Of a stretch of 57,530 nt of DNA, positions 9,461 through 18,734 are shown in pieces (positions within the stretch are counted from its first letter, which is position 1; every line of letters begins with the position of its first letter). The notes below the pieces were generated by a model. That model had not been told where the DNA came from. It saw only the letters and a list, made by a program, of their open reading frames with translations, and searched no databases. The stretch comes from an uncultured Desulfobulbaceae bacterium (GTDB lineage Bacteria; Desulfobacterota; Desulfobulbia; Desulfobulbales; Desulfobulbaceae): contig CAMYLK010000019.1 in the NCBI GenBank assembly GCA_947259225.1, forward strand, positions 1 through 57,530, read 5' to 3'. Made by a program: the position numbers and the translations under genes.

Positions 9461-9570
9461 ATATGACAGGCCATGAGTTAATTACAAGTATTAAATGATT
9501 ACGATGGCAATTCAAAATGCATAACCTGTATACAAACTGGAGAAGCAATCAGGTTTTTCTGATCATGTTT

Positions 9571-9638
9571 TGTTACAGGTTCAGGAAACCAGTATCGAAT
9601 AAGGCATACGATAACCCTGCCTCCCTCAGCCTGTAACA
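9571..9638. repeat. Imperfect inverted repeat in the 9381-9957 intergenic gap
   Basis: Two 15-base arms (9571-9585 and 9624-9638) match as inverted copies at 13 of 15 positions, each carrying TGTTACAGG or its complement. The spacer is 38 bases. The 577-base gap holds this, the two promoters and no convincing gene. It may be a relic of a small palindromic element. Confidence 0.4.
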
Positions 9639-9745
9639 ATATCGGCAGTCGCTCCAGGATTCTACTCATATGTTATTGAAGAAGTCGGACTGGGAAATAC
9701 ATTCCTAGCTTGTGATTGCCAGTAAGAATTACTTATCAGTCATGT

Positions 9746-9775
9746 TTGACAGGGCTAAAAAAAATATCATATAGT
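9746..9775 (+). promoter_or_regulatory. Candidate promoter for the sensor kinase/regulator pair
   Basis: TTGACA (9746-9751) is followed after 18 bases by TATAGT (9770-9775), a near-consensus sigma-70 pair. The leader to the kinase ATG at 9958 would be about 175 bases. Confidence 0.5.
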
Positions 9776-9957
9776 TGATTAAAGTCCACTTGCTGACTAG
9801 GGCACACTTTGGGCAATCATGGAACGTATAGCATTGGGTCCCCTTAGGATTGTCAGGCTGCCAGGATTAGACATACCCACCCGCTCTTTTTTGCAGGTTT
9901 TTTTATTTTGTAAAATATTATTGAAAGGGCAAGTTATTTAGCGGGGGTGAGAACCGA

Positions 9958-11895
9958 ATGGTTTCAAACGAAGGCCGTATCAAAAAATTAATAAATACAG
10001 TTGAAACGATTAGCCCCTGGCATTTTGTATGGGTTGGGATAATTTTTTCGGAAATATTTACCTTAATAATAACTACCATCCTCAGCTACTTATTATGGGG
10101 GCAAATTCACAAAGATATATTGTTGATTGGCGCTATTGACGCTTTTATTGTCGCTTTCCTCGTAATTTGCATTGTCATTCATTTTGTAAACCGGATCAGG
10201 GAAACTAACATTATTAATGAAGATTTAAACAAAGAGATCAAAAGCCGTAAGGAAGCAGAGAAAAAATTACATGAAATCCATCAAGAGCTTGAGAAACGGG
10301 TTTCCGAGAGAACAAGCCAACTTGATAAGTTAAACAGGGACTTAAAAGAAAGCACAGAAAAATTTGAAGCACTTTTTAACAAGGCACCAATAAGCTATCA
10401 GTCACTTGATGGGGATGGATTCTTTCTGGAGGTCAATGAGACTTGGCTTGAGACTTTAGGGTATTCTCGGGAGGAAGTTATTGGAAAATCTTTTGGTGAT
10501 TTTTTTCACCCTGAACAGAAGGCATGTTTTAAAGACAAATTCCCAATTCTCAAACAAACTGGAAATGTTTCTGGATTTGAGTTTCAACTGGCAAAGAAGG
10601 ATGGTTCTTATCGCTTGTTTTCTCTGGATGGTAGAATAAGCAGAAATCCTGATGGTTCCTTCCAGCAAACCCATTGTACATTATACGATGTAACAGAACA
10701 AAAAAGAGCAGAACAAGCTCTCGAGAAATCAGCTAAAGAGTGGTCTGTAGCAATGGATGCCTCATCTGATACAATCATCCTTTTGGATTTGAACAGAAAG
10801 GTTCTCAGAGCTAACAAAGCATTCTATGAAGCTACCAAAACCACCCCTGAATTTGCTATAGGCCGTTCAGCATCTGAAATAATGCATAAGGATGACCCCG
10901 TTAACAAAAGAGTAAAGAATTGTAAGGTTTGTCAGAAATTAAAAGAATTACAAGATTGTGTGTTTACTATCGAACCAGATGATCCTAACAATCAAACCAA
11001 TTCCCCAATAGAAATTTCAATAACAATTGTACGGGATGAACATAACAATCCCATCAGTATATTGCTCATTAAACGCGATCTAACTCGGCAGCGTGAAATA
11101 GAAAATCAATTAAGAGAGTACCAAAACCAGTTAGAAATAATGGTTGAAGATCGCACACAGGAATTAAAATTAACTCACCAGCAACTTCTTCACGCAGCAA
11201 AGCTTAGTGCTATAGGCAAACTCTCCGCTTCCATTGCGCATGAATTTAACAACCCATTGCAAGGTATAATGAACATCCTTCAGGGAGTCTTGAAAAGAGC
11301 CGATCTTGATGGCGATGATAGAGAGTTAATGGAAATAGCTGTTAAAGAAAATGAAAGAATGCGCGATCTGATAAAAGGTTTACAGGATTTTAACAGACCA
11401 ACAACGGGTAAAGCTTCTCTTGTAGATCTAAATGAAATTATTAACAAACTCCTTTTACTGTTTAAAAAAGAATTTAAATCAAAAGGAATCAACATAAAAA
11501 TTGATTATGATAATCATATTCCTCCCGTTATGGCTGTTTCTGATCAAATACAGCAGGTATTCTTAAATCTTTTGAACAATGCCGGTGCTGCATCCGGTGA
11601 GAATGATTCCATCTCTATTAAAACAATGACAAAGGATGGAGCGGCAATTGTCGAAGTGCATGATACAGGTAGCGGCATTGCTCATGAGAATAAGGATCAA
11701 ATTTTCGAGCCTTTTTTCACAACCAAGCCTGAAGTGAAAGGAACCGGGCTTGGATTATCAGTGAGTTATGGTATCATTAAAAAACATAATGGAAGTATTG
11801 AGGTTGATAGCGAGCATGGAAAAGGATCGACTTTCACTGTAAAATTACCCCTTGATGGAGGGTTGAGTAATGCACAACAAAATATTGTTGGTTGA
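9958..11895 (+). CDS. PAS-domain sensor histidine kinase, membrane anchored
   Basis: A 645-residue kinase. Two hydrophobic segments (about 22-45 and 54-74) place it in the membrane with almost no periplasmic loop, so it probably senses an internal or membrane signal. A coiled-coil linker (about 80-125) leads to two PAS domains (about 128-245 and 255-375). The HisKA box SASIAHEFNNPLQG carries the phospho-accepting H428. The HATPase domain shows the N box (FLNLLNNAG), G1 (DTGSGIA) and G2 (GTGLGLS). A ribosome site GGGGGTGAG precedes the ATG. It overlaps the next gene by 26 bases. The codons are visibly richer in A and T than in neighbouring genes. Confidence 0.92.
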   Translation: MVSNEGRIKKLINTVETISPWHFVWVGIIFSEIFTLIITTILSYLLWGQIHKDILLIGAIDAFIVAFLVICIVIHFVNRIRETNIINEDLNKEIKSRKEAEKKLHEIHQELEKRVSERTSQLDKLNRDLKESTEKFEALFNKAPISYQSLDGDGFFLEVNETWLETLGYSREEVIGKSFGDFFHPEQKACFKDKFPILKQTGNVSGFEFQLAKKDGSYRLFSLDGRISRNPDGSFQQTHCTLYDVTEQKRAEQALEKSAKEWSVAMDASSDTIILLDLNRKVLRANKAFYEATKTTPEFAIGRSASEIMHKDDPVNKRVKNCKVCQKLKELQDCVFTIEPDDPNNQTNSPIEISITIVRDEHNNPISILLIKRDLTRQREIENQLREYQNQLEIMVEDRTQELKLTHQQLLHAAKLSAIGKLSASIAHEFNNPLQGIMNILQGVLKRADLDGDDRELMEIAVKENERMRDLIKGLQDFNRPTTGKASLVDLNEIINKLLLLFKKEFKSKGINIKIDYDNHIPPVMAVSDQIQQVFLNLLNNAGAASGENDSISIKTMTKDGAAIVEVHDTGSGIAHENKDQIFEPFFTTKPEVKGTGLGLSVSYGIIKKHNGSIEVDSEHGKGSTFTVKLPLDGGLSNAQQNIVG

Positions 11896-12442
11896 TGACG
11901 AAGAATCAATACTCCGTTCCTTCACTAAATCTTTCGAGTCAGAAGGATATGATGTCACCACCGCTCCCACCGGAGAAGAAGGAATCAAACACCTACAAAA
12001 CTCAATGTTTAACCTGGTTATCAGTGATCTTGTAATGCCCGGCGTTGATGGTATTGCTGTACTCAAAAAGGCCAGGGAGCAAACCCCCAATATAGGAACG
12101 ATTATTTTAACAGGCTACGGAGATTTGACGTCTGCGGTAGAAGCACTTCGCTTGGGTGCTGACGACTATATCCTCAAACCATGTGATGCTGACGAACTGT
12201 TGATACGATCTCAACGGTGCCTGGAAAAACGCTACGCATTTCAGGTGAATAAAATGTATGAAAAACTTCTTCCGGTTTGCATGCATTGCAAGAGCATACG
12301 TGATGATTCAGGAGTTGAGCCTGGTAAGGGAAAATGGTTGAGGATTGAGGAGTATATCAGCCTCAAAAGCGGTGTGAATTTCTCTCACGCCTGTTGTCCT
12401 GATTGTGCGAAAAATTATTACACTCAGTTTGCAAAAGATTGA
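11870..12442 (+). CDS. Response regulator with C-terminal cysteine-rich module
   Basis: A 190-residue protein whose N-terminal two thirds is a receiver domain: acidic pair D9-D10, phospho-acceptor D53 in VISDLVMPG, a threonine in ILTGYG and a lysine in ILKPCD. There is no DNA-binding output. Instead residues 135-182 form a small module with C137-x2-C140 and C175-C176-x2-C179 plus KWLRIEEYI and HACCPDC, a C-terminal extension seen in many signalling proteins and probably a zinc site. It is coupled to the kinase by overlap. The output is unknown, perhaps protein-protein interaction. Confidence 0.88.
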   Translation: MHNKILLVDDEESILRSFTKSFESEGYDVTTAPTGEEGIKHLQNSMFNLVISDLVMPGVDGIAVLKKAREQTPNIGTIILTGYGDLTSAVEALRLGADDYILKPCDADELLIRSQRCLEKRYAFQVNKMYEKLLPVCMHCKSIRDDSGVEPGKGKWLRIEEYISLKSGVNFSHACCPDCAKNYYTQFAKD

Positions 12443-12578
12443 GAGTTATTGAGCAAGTGATCGATTACTGATTTGACTGATAGTTGGTATTGGCTGTTCA
12501 GTACCGGAACGAATCTCAACTGCACCGCAATTTAACCCACCAGAAGAATAAATGCGAGAACCTTTAACTGTTAAAACT

Positions 12579-12746
12579 TTTAGTGGCTATTAATGAAGCT
12601 CAGCTGTTATCTTCCTGGACTCCCGCCTACGCGGGAGTGACGTTACTTTTTACAATGTCATCCCCGCGAAAGCGGGAATCCAGCCTCCACAGGCTGTCGA
12701 AGGAGTAAAAGGTACTTCTAGCTGAGTTTTCTATAGAGCCACTAAA
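12579..12746. repeat. REPIN-like palindromic element
   Basis: Two REP-type hairpins face each other. One is at 12615-12641 (stem CTCCCGC/GCGGGAG), and its inverted partner at 12657-12683 (CCCCGC/GCGGGA) is identical at about 22 of 27 positions. Outside them, arms TTTAGTGGCT (12579-12588) and AGCCACTAAA (12737-12746) form a perfect 10-base inverted repeat. Inner CTCAGCT/AGCTGAG arms lie between. The element ends only 6 bases before the aroA stop codon. This is the architecture of a mobile REP doublet. The rest of 12443-12578 shows nothing coding. Confidence 0.75.
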
Positions 12747-12752
12747 CTTTTT

Positions 12753-14030
12753 TCAAGCTCCCAATATAGCAAATCGCTCCCAGAAGTCCGGAAAGGATTT
12801 GGCGACGCACTCCTCACCGGTAATTTCAACGCCTTCGACCCGCAGACTTGCAACAGCAAAACACATGGCAATGCGGTGATCGTGGTAGGTTTCAATGGTT
12901 GCGCCGTGCAGATTTGCACCACCCGCTGTGCCGTGGATGATCATCCGGTCGTGCTCTTCCTCAACATCAGCCCCCATTTTGCGCAATTCGGTAACCATAG
13001 CGCTAATGCGGTCGCATTCCTTGATGCGCAGGTGGGCAATGTTGTTGATGGTCGTTGTTCCTTCGGCAAAGGCCGCAACAACAGCCAGGGTCGGCGCAAC
13101 ATCCGGCATATTAGCCATGTCCACCTCGATCCCTTGAAGTTTGTCCGGCCCCTGAACTGTAATGCCGTGCCCAGTCTTATGGACCTGGCATCCCATACGG
13201 GCCAGGAGCGGCACTAGGTGGGCATCACCCTGCAGGGAGGGCACCGGTACATTGGCGACCGTGATCCGGCCGCCGGTTATTGCAGCGGCTGCCCAGAAGT
13301 AGGACGCTCCTGATGCATCCCCTTCGATGCGGTATTCCCTGCCGGCATATCCCCCCCTGGGAATGCTGAAATACGCGAGTGACGGTGCAGCCTCACCTCC
13401 GATCCCGAATGCTGCCATCACCTCCATGGTCATTTCCACATACGGTTTTGACAAAACTTCACCCTGCACCTCAAGTTCAGCCGGCTCGTCTGCATATGGT
13501 GCGACTAGAAGAAGCGATGAGAGGTACTGGCTGGACTTGCCTTCCGGCAGGATAGTTTTACCTCCCCTTATCCCGTCTGCTTCAATGGTCAGAGGTGGGC
13601 ACCCGTTATCTGCCTCACTGCGGATATTAACCCCCCAGCCTTCCAGGGCTGACATAAGGGGGTCAATAGGGCGTTCAGACATTCGTGGATCGCCGGTTAT
13701 CCTGAAGATACCGTGTCCAAGTGAAGCCACAGAGGTGAGAAAACGAGTAGCGGTTCCGTTGTTCCCGAGAAAAATGTCATCAGCCGGCTCACTGATTTTT
13801 CCAGCGGAGCCATGCACAACCCACCGGGCAGGATCACTGTCATCTATCTCGATCCCCATCGCCCGGAGCGCACCAATGGTGTAGCTGGTATCTTCGCTTG
13901 AGAGTGGTCCGATAAGCACTGACTCACCCGCTGCCAGGGCAGCGGCAATAAGGGCCCGCTGTGTTATACTCTTTGAGCCGGGTACTTCAATGGTTGCGTC
14001 TATTTTTTCTACAGGAGTAATTGTGATCAT
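12753..14030 (-). CDS. aroA: 3-phosphoshikimate 1-carboxyvinyltransferase (EPSP synthase)
   Basis: It joins shikimate-3-phosphate and phosphoenolpyruvate in aromatic amino-acid synthesis. The 425-residue protein has the signature VPGSKSITQRALIAAALAAG (residues 17-36), LGNNGTATRFLTSVA for phosphoenolpyruvate binding, and RIKECDRISAMVTELRKMGA with DHRIAMCFAV near the C-terminus. The length is standard. It is separated from aroE upstream by 286 bases containing a palindromic repeat, so it may have its own promoter. Confidence 0.95.
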   Translation of the reverse strand: MITITPVEKIDATIEVPGSKSITQRALIAAALAAGESVLIGPLSSEDTSYTIGALRAMGIEIDDSDPARWVVHGSAGKISEPADDIFLGNNGTATRFLTSVASLGHGIFRITGDPRMSERPIDPLMSALEGWGVNIRSEADNGCPPLTIEADGIRGGKTILPEGKSSQYLSSLLLVAPYADEPAELEVQGEVLSKPYVEMTMEVMAAFGIGGEAAPSLAYFSIPRGGYAGREYRIEGDASGASYFWAAAAITGGRITVANVPVPSLQGDAHLVPLLARMGCQVHKTGHGITVQGPDKLQGIEVDMANMPDVAPTLAVVAAFAEGTTTINNIAHLRIKECDRISAMVTELRKMGADVEEEHDRMIIHGTAGGANLHGATIETYHDHRIAMCFAVASLRVEGVEITGEECVAKSFPDFWERFAILGA

Positions 14031-14109
14031 GTGTTAATCATTTATCAGGGTACAGTTATTTCGAATAACTTTGAGAAAATAAAACGTTAAACTATGAGTG
14101 AAACAAGCT

Positions 14110-14275
14110 TATCAGGTAAATACGAAAATCGAATATCGAAATTCTAAATAATTTCAAAATTATAAACTCAAAAAAAACAATGCGAACTCTTCAAAAAATT
14201 TCGGTTTCTGTCACTTGACATTTGGGTCATTGAAATTTGTTTCGGATTTAGGATTTAGGATTTAGGATTTCAATT
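14110..14275. repeat. AT-rich palindromic intergenic element with GGATTTA tandem repeat
   Basis: The gap between aroE and aroA (14031-14316) holds an imperfect inverted repeat. The left arm runs roughly 14120-14170 (TCGAATATCGAAATTC, ATTTCAAAATT) and the right arm roughly 14216-14275 (GTCATTGAAATTTGTTTCGG). The right arm contains the heptamer GGATTTA in tandem from 14244. I recall similar CGAAATTC/GAATTTCG palindromes scattered between genes in environmental bacterial genomes; the family name is not known to me. Confidence 0.5.
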
Positions 14276-14316
14276 TTGTCCTTCTTAACTCCATCCACCA
14301 GTCTTTATTTTCCTGG

Positions 14317-15162
14317 CTACCTGAAATTTCGATACAACACTTCCCGCATGACATCCAACGGCGCCTCGCGACCTGTCCACAGCTTGAACTGGGCAGCACC
14401 CTGATAAAGAAGCATGGACAGGCCGTCAACTGTTTGACAGCCGACTGATTGCGCCTCTTTTATAAGTCGTGTCTGGAGCGGGGCATACACAATATCCATA
14501 ACAACCTTGAAACCGGAGAGCAAATCTTTTGGAACCGGTGTTTTTTCTGTATCCGGGACCATACCAACAGAGGTGGCATTCACCAGGACATCGGCCTGTA
14601 TTTGGCCGAGTTCATCAGTTCTGTAAAAACTACAGCCAAGCTGTCCGGCAAGTTTCCGTCCCTTCTCAGCCGTCCGGTTGGTCAGTATCACCTCTGCCCC
14701 GGCCTCAAGCAGTCCAAAACCGATGGCTCTGGCAGACCCACCAGCCCCCAGAACAAGTACCCTGCTTCCCTGCAGGCTGATCTTCTCCTCAAGAGCCCGG
14801 TTGGCACCAATCCAATCGGTATTGTACCCGTATACAATTTTTTCTGAAGAGTCTTCTCCCTTCTTTATCACCAGTGTATTAATGGCCCCTATCTTTTCTG
14901 CAACCGGATCAATAACATCAACAAAGGGGATGACATCCTGCTTGTAGGGTATGGTTATACTGACCCCTTTGAAACCGAGTGCTTTGAGACCTCTCACTCC
15001 ATCACTGATGTGACTTGTGGGCAGGGCGATATACACGCTGTTCATCCCGTGTTCCCGGAAAGCAATATTATGCATCTCCGGACTCATCGAATGATGCACA
15101 GGATTGCCTATTATGCCATAAATTTTTGTCTCGCCGGTAATATTGCGCGTCACATCCTGCAT
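14317..15162 (-). CDS. aroE: Shikimate dehydrogenase (NADP+)
   Basis: It reduces 3-dehydroshikimate to shikimate. In the 281-residue protein the N-terminal substrate domain shows IGNPVHHSMSPEMHNIAF and ITIPYKQDVIPF, with the catalytic lysine in the latter. The Rossmann part has VLVLGAGGSARAIGFGL and NRTAEKGRKLA, an NADP-type phosphate site, then NATSVGM and DGLSMLLYQGAAQF. It follows nadC by 9 bases and is the last gene of the prfB-to-aroE run. Confidence 0.95.
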   Translation of the reverse strand: MQDVTRNITGETKIYGIIGNPVHHSMSPEMHNIAFREHGMNSVYIALPTSHISDGVRGLKALGFKGVSITIPYKQDVIPFVDVIDPVAEKIGAINTLVIKKGEDSSEKIVYGYNTDWIGANRALEEKISLQGSRVLVLGAGGSARAIGFGLLEAGAEVILTNRTAEKGRKLAGQLGCSFYRTDELGQIQADVLVNATSVGMVPDTEKTPVPKDLLSGFKVVMDIVYAPLQTRLIKEAQSVGCQTVDGLSMLLYQGAAQFKLWTGREAPLDVMREVLYRNFR

Positions 15163-15171
15163 AATGATTTC

Positions 15172-16002
15172 TTATATTTCCATGGAAATATCACAGGCCA
15201 GTGCCGAGTGGGTCAGCCGGCCAACAGAAATGAGATCAACCCCTGTTTCGGCAATACCACGAACCGTATCAAGATTGACATTGCCGGATGCCTCGACCAG
15301 GGCCCTCGCGTTAATCAGCCTGACCGCCTCCCGCATTTCTTCCAGGGTCATGTTGTCAAGCATGATGACATCAACCCTGCATTCCAGACATTCCCGGACC
15401 TGCTCCAGGTTGTCGGTCTCAACCTCAATGCGGATGGTATGGGGCACATTTTCCCGAACTCTGGCAACTGCATCTGTAATCGAGCCGCAGGCGGAAATAT
15501 GGTTGTCCTTGATAAGCACCCCGTCGGCCAGGTTGAACCGGTGATTGTGACCTCCTCCAACCCTGACAGCATATTTTTCGAGCATCCTGAGCCCCGGAGT
15601 AGTCTTCCTGGTATCGGTAATCTGCACATTCAGCCCGGCAACACGGTCAACATACTTTTTAGTAAGCGTTGCGATGCCGCACAGCCTCTGTACCAGGTTC
15701 AGGGCAACCCGTTCACCCCGCAGCAAGTCCCTGACCGGGCCGTTCAGCCGGAACAGTATTTCGTCGGCTTCCACTTCCTGACCGTCATCCATTGCAAATT
15801 CGATCACGATGTCCGGATTCAGATTATAAAAGACCCGCCCGGCGACACTTTTCATTCCTGCTGCTACCAGTGGTTCACGGGTGACAAACTGCGCAGTCCC
15901 CTCATGATCATCTGAAAAGATGGGATCGGTGGTGATATCTCCCTGGCCGATATCCTCGGTCAGAAAAAGGCGAATTTGTTTGTCCAGGTTGAATTTGTCC
16001 AT
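15172..16002 (-). CDS. nadC: Nicotinate-nucleotide pyrophosphorylase (quinolinate phosphoribosyltransferase)
   Basis: It converts quinolinate and PRPP to nicotinate mononucleotide in de novo NAD synthesis. The 276-residue sequence shows EDIGQGDITTDPIF at the start and the central TRKTTPGLRMLEKYAVRVGG motif with basic phosphate-binding residues. HNHRFNLADGVLIKDNH comes next, and EASGNVNLDTVRGIAETGVD forms the C-terminal barrel. Its ATG overlaps the valS stop by one base (TAATG), so the two are translationally coupled. Confidence 0.95.
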   Translation of the reverse strand: MDKFNLDKQIRLFLTEDIGQGDITTDPIFSDDHEGTAQFVTREPLVAAGMKSVAGRVFYNLNPDIVIEFAMDDGQEVEADEILFRLNGPVRDLLRGERVALNLVQRLCGIATLTKKYVDRVAGLNVQITDTRKTTPGLRMLEKYAVRVGGGHNHRFNLADGVLIKDNHISACGSITDAVARVRENVPHTIRIEVETDNLEQVRECLECRVDVIMLDNMTLEEMREAVRLINARALVEASGNVNLDTVRGIAETGVDLISVGRLTHSALACDISMEI

Positions 16003-18689
16003 TATAAAAGCTTCTGTAAACGTGTTGATGATTCACTATTCTTGTCCAGGCGGGCCTGAATCTCTTCTCTTTTCTGTTGTTCCTTGGCCACAATCTCCGG
16101 AGGCGCATTACTGAGAAACTTTTCATTGTTCAGCTTACCGTTGATCCGCTGCAGTTCCTTTTCCAGCTTGCCGCGTTCCTTATCAAGCTTGGCAAGTTCA
16201 GCTTCAGCATCAATCAATTCCTTAAGCGGGACAATAATCTCAATATCATGGTAAAGAGTATGGCCTGCGTCATCCGGAATAATACCGCTGGCAACGATAT
16301 TGAGCGTTTCCGTACGGGTCATGGACTGGATGGATTCCCGGTGCAGATCTAGCAATTGACGTTTGCTTTCATCTTCGCATAACAGGGTCGTTTCAATTTT
16401 TGCTGTGGGGTGTACATCAGACTCGCTGCGTATCGTCCTGATACTTGAGATAACCCCCATCAGCATTTCCATAGACTCAACAGCCTCTTCATCAACCCAG
16501 GAATCCTGTTCTTCCGGGAAAAGTTCGGTCATGATAGTGGACCGTTCGCCCGGCAGCACACTCCAGATCTCTTCAGTGACAAAGGGTATAACCGGGTGCA
16601 CCAGGGTGAGAATCGTCTCCAGAACCTTGAGCATGACACCGCGGGCCTGCTCCCTGGCTGTTTCGTCATCCCTGTACAGATCAGACTTGATCCACTCCAG
16701 GTACCAGTCACAGAATTCGTGCCAGGTAAACTGGTAGATGTGTGAGGCAACATCGTTAAAATTATATTCTTCCAGGGCCCGGCGTACTTCCCGGACGGTC
16801 GAATCCATCCTGCTCAGAATCCAGCGATGCGGGAGGGCAAGGTCACCCGGATTTTCCGTTACATCGGTTATCGACGGATCACTGTCCTTGATGTGCATCT
16901 GGGCAAAACGGGCCGCATTCCATAACTTGTTGATGAAGTTGCGATACCCTTCAATCCGGTCCTCATCCATCCTTATTTCACGACCCTGGGCAGCAAATGC
17001 CGTCAGGGTGAATCGGAAAGCATCGGTCCCGTATTTTTCCACCGTATCGATGGGATCAATGACATTTCCCGTGGATTTGGACATCTTTTTGCCATGCCGG
17101 TCCCTGACCAGGGCATGCAGATAAACGTCCTTGAACGGCACTTCGTCCATGAAATGGAGACCCATCATCATCATGCGCGCCACCCAGAAGAAGAGGATGT
17201 CAAAACTGGTGATCAGGACCGAGGTCGGATAAAAGGTCTGCAGTTCCTTAGTCTTTTCCGGCCACCCCAGTGTGGAAAAAGGCCACAGGGCGGAACTGAA
17301 CCAGGTGTCGAGCACATCATTCTCCTGCTGCAGATCTGTGGCGCTGCATATATCACACTTCTCCGGTTCTTCCACGACAACGATAAACTTCCCGCACGAA
17401 CCACAGGTCCAGGCCGGGATACGGTGCCCCCACCAGATCTGGCGTGAGATGCACCAGTCGCGGATATTATCCATCCACGAGTAAAAGGTGTTGTACCAGG
17501 TTGGCGGATAAATCTTGATCCTTTCCTCACGAACAGCTTCAACAGCTTTGTCAGCCAGGGGCCGAACCGAAACAAACCACTGTTTGGAGGTGGTCGGCTC
17601 AACCACGGTTGTGCAGCGGTAGCACTTGCCGACCGCATGCTGATAATCTTCAATCTTCTCCAGGAATCCCTGTTCCTCGAGGTCCTGGACAATCACTTTG
17701 CGGCACTCAAAACGATCCAGGCCGGCATACTTGCCGGCATTCTCGTTCATAATGCCCTTGTCATCCATGACTTTGAGCCTGTCAAGATCATGCCGCAGCC
17801 CTATCTCGTAGTCATCCCGGTCATGGGAAGGCGTCACTTTGAGGGCACCGGTTCCAAACTCGCGCTGCACATGGTGATCCAGGACAACCGGGATAGTACG
17901 TCCGGTAAGCGGCAGTACTATACCGATGTCTTTCAGGCCGCTGTACCGTTCATCATCCGGATGCACTGCCACGCCGGTATCGCCGAGCATTGTTTCCGGT
18001 CGTGTAGTGGCAACTACCACATGACCACTGCCGTCGGCAAAGGGGTAGCGGAGGTGATAGAGTTTCCCGTCAATAGGGTCATGCTCCACCTCATCATCCG
18101 ACAGGGCTGTATGGCATCGGGGACACCAGTTGACGATATAGTCGCCCTTGTAGATGAGCCCTTCATGATACAGCCGGACAAATACCTCCCGGACCGCCCG
18201 CGAAAGCCCCTCATCCATGGTGAAGCGCTCACGGTCCCAGTCACAGGATGCACCGATACGTTTCAACTGGTTGATAATGGTGCCGCCCTTTTCTTCGCGC
18301 CACTCCCAAACGCGTTCTATAAATTTTTCGCGACCAAGGTCATGGCGGGTTTTGCTTTCTACGGCAAGCTGCCTTTCAACCACGTTCTGGGTTGCAATAC
18401 CTGCATGATCAGTTCCAGGAACCCAAAGGGTATTGTCACCCTTCATCCGGTGATAGCGAACCAGTATATCCTGCAGAGTGTTATTCAGGGCATGGCCGAT
18501 ATGCAGTACCCCTGTTACATTCGGGGGCGGGATTACTATGGAAAAAGAATCGCGACCCTCTTCCATCCTGGCCGCAAAAGTCTTGTTCTCCTCCCAGTAC
18601 GCATACCAGCGTTTTTCAACTTCGCTGAACTCATAAGCCTTGGGCAGGTCGTAATGATATGTTGTATTTTTCTGTTCTTCAGATTGCAT
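16002..18689 (-). CDS. valS: Valyl-tRNA synthetase
   Basis: It charges tRNA-Val and edits misactivated threonine. Class I signatures are present: PPPNVTGVLHIGHALNNT (HIGH motif) and GKKMSKSTGNVIDP (KMSKS). The editing domain shows TTRPETMLGDTGVAVHP. A C-terminal coiled coil (ELAKLDKERGKLEKELQRING) is the usual tRNA-binding arm. I start at the ATG of MQSEEQK (895 residues). An upstream in-frame TTG at 18731 would add 14 residues; neither start has a strong ribosome site. It lies directly behind dgt. Confidence 0.95.
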   Translation of the reverse strand: MQSEEQKNTTYHYDLPKAYEFSEVEKRWYAYWEENKTFAARMEEGRDSFSIVIPPPNVTGVLHIGHALNNTLQDILVRYHRMKGDNTLWVPGTDHAGIATQNVVERQLAVESKTRHDLGREKFIERVWEWREEKGGTIINQLKRIGASCDWDRERFTMDEGLSRAVREVFVRLYHEGLIYKGDYIVNWCPRCHTALSDDEVEHDPIDGKLYHLRYPFADGSGHVVVATTRPETMLGDTGVAVHPDDERYSGLKDIGIVLPLTGRTIPVVLDHHVQREFGTGALKVTPSHDRDDYEIGLRHDLDRLKVMDDKGIMNENAGKYAGLDRFECRKVIVQDLEEQGFLEKIEDYQHAVGKCYRCTTVVEPTTSKQWFVSVRPLADKAVEAVREERIKIYPPTWYNTFYSWMDNIRDWCISRQIWWGHRIPAWTCGSCGKFIVVVEEPEKCDICSATDLQQENDVLDTWFSSALWPFSTLGWPEKTKELQTFYPTSVLITSFDILFFWVARMMMMGLHFMDEVPFKDVYLHALVRDRHGKKMSKSTGNVIDPIDTVEKYGTDAFRFTLTAFAAQGREIRMDEDRIEGYRNFINKLWNAARFAQMHIKDSDPSITDVTENPGDLALPHRWILSRMDSTVREVRRALEEYNFNDVASHIYQFTWHEFCDWYLEWIKSDLYRDDETAREQARGVMLKVLETILTLVHPVIPFVTEEIWSVLPGERSTIMTELFPEEQDSWVDEEAVESMEMLMGVISSIRTIRSESDVHPTAKIETTLLCEDESKRQLLDLHRESIQSMTRTETLNIVASGIIPDDAGHTLYHDIEIIVPLKELIDAEAELAKLDKERGKLEKELQRINGKLNNEKFLSNAPPEIVAKEQQKREEIQARLDKNSESSTRLQKLL

Positions 18690-18734
18690 TGATTTTCTTT
18701 GTATATCTATGGTGTCTTCTGATTTCTTCAAATA

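Noticed and set aside
14244..14270. CRISPR-like or telomere-like tandem heptamer
   Set aside because: The unit is only 7 bases without spacers and belongs to a larger palindrome; no array or cas gene is present.
15010..15915. Open frame of 301 codons on the plus strand opposite nadC and aroE
   Set aside because: It spans the junction of two certain genes on the other strand and encodes no recognisable protein.
17637..18692. Long open frame of 351 codons opposite valS
   Set aside because: It is antisense to clearly conserved valS codons, has no recognisable domain or ribosome site, and its frame follows from the codon bias of valS.
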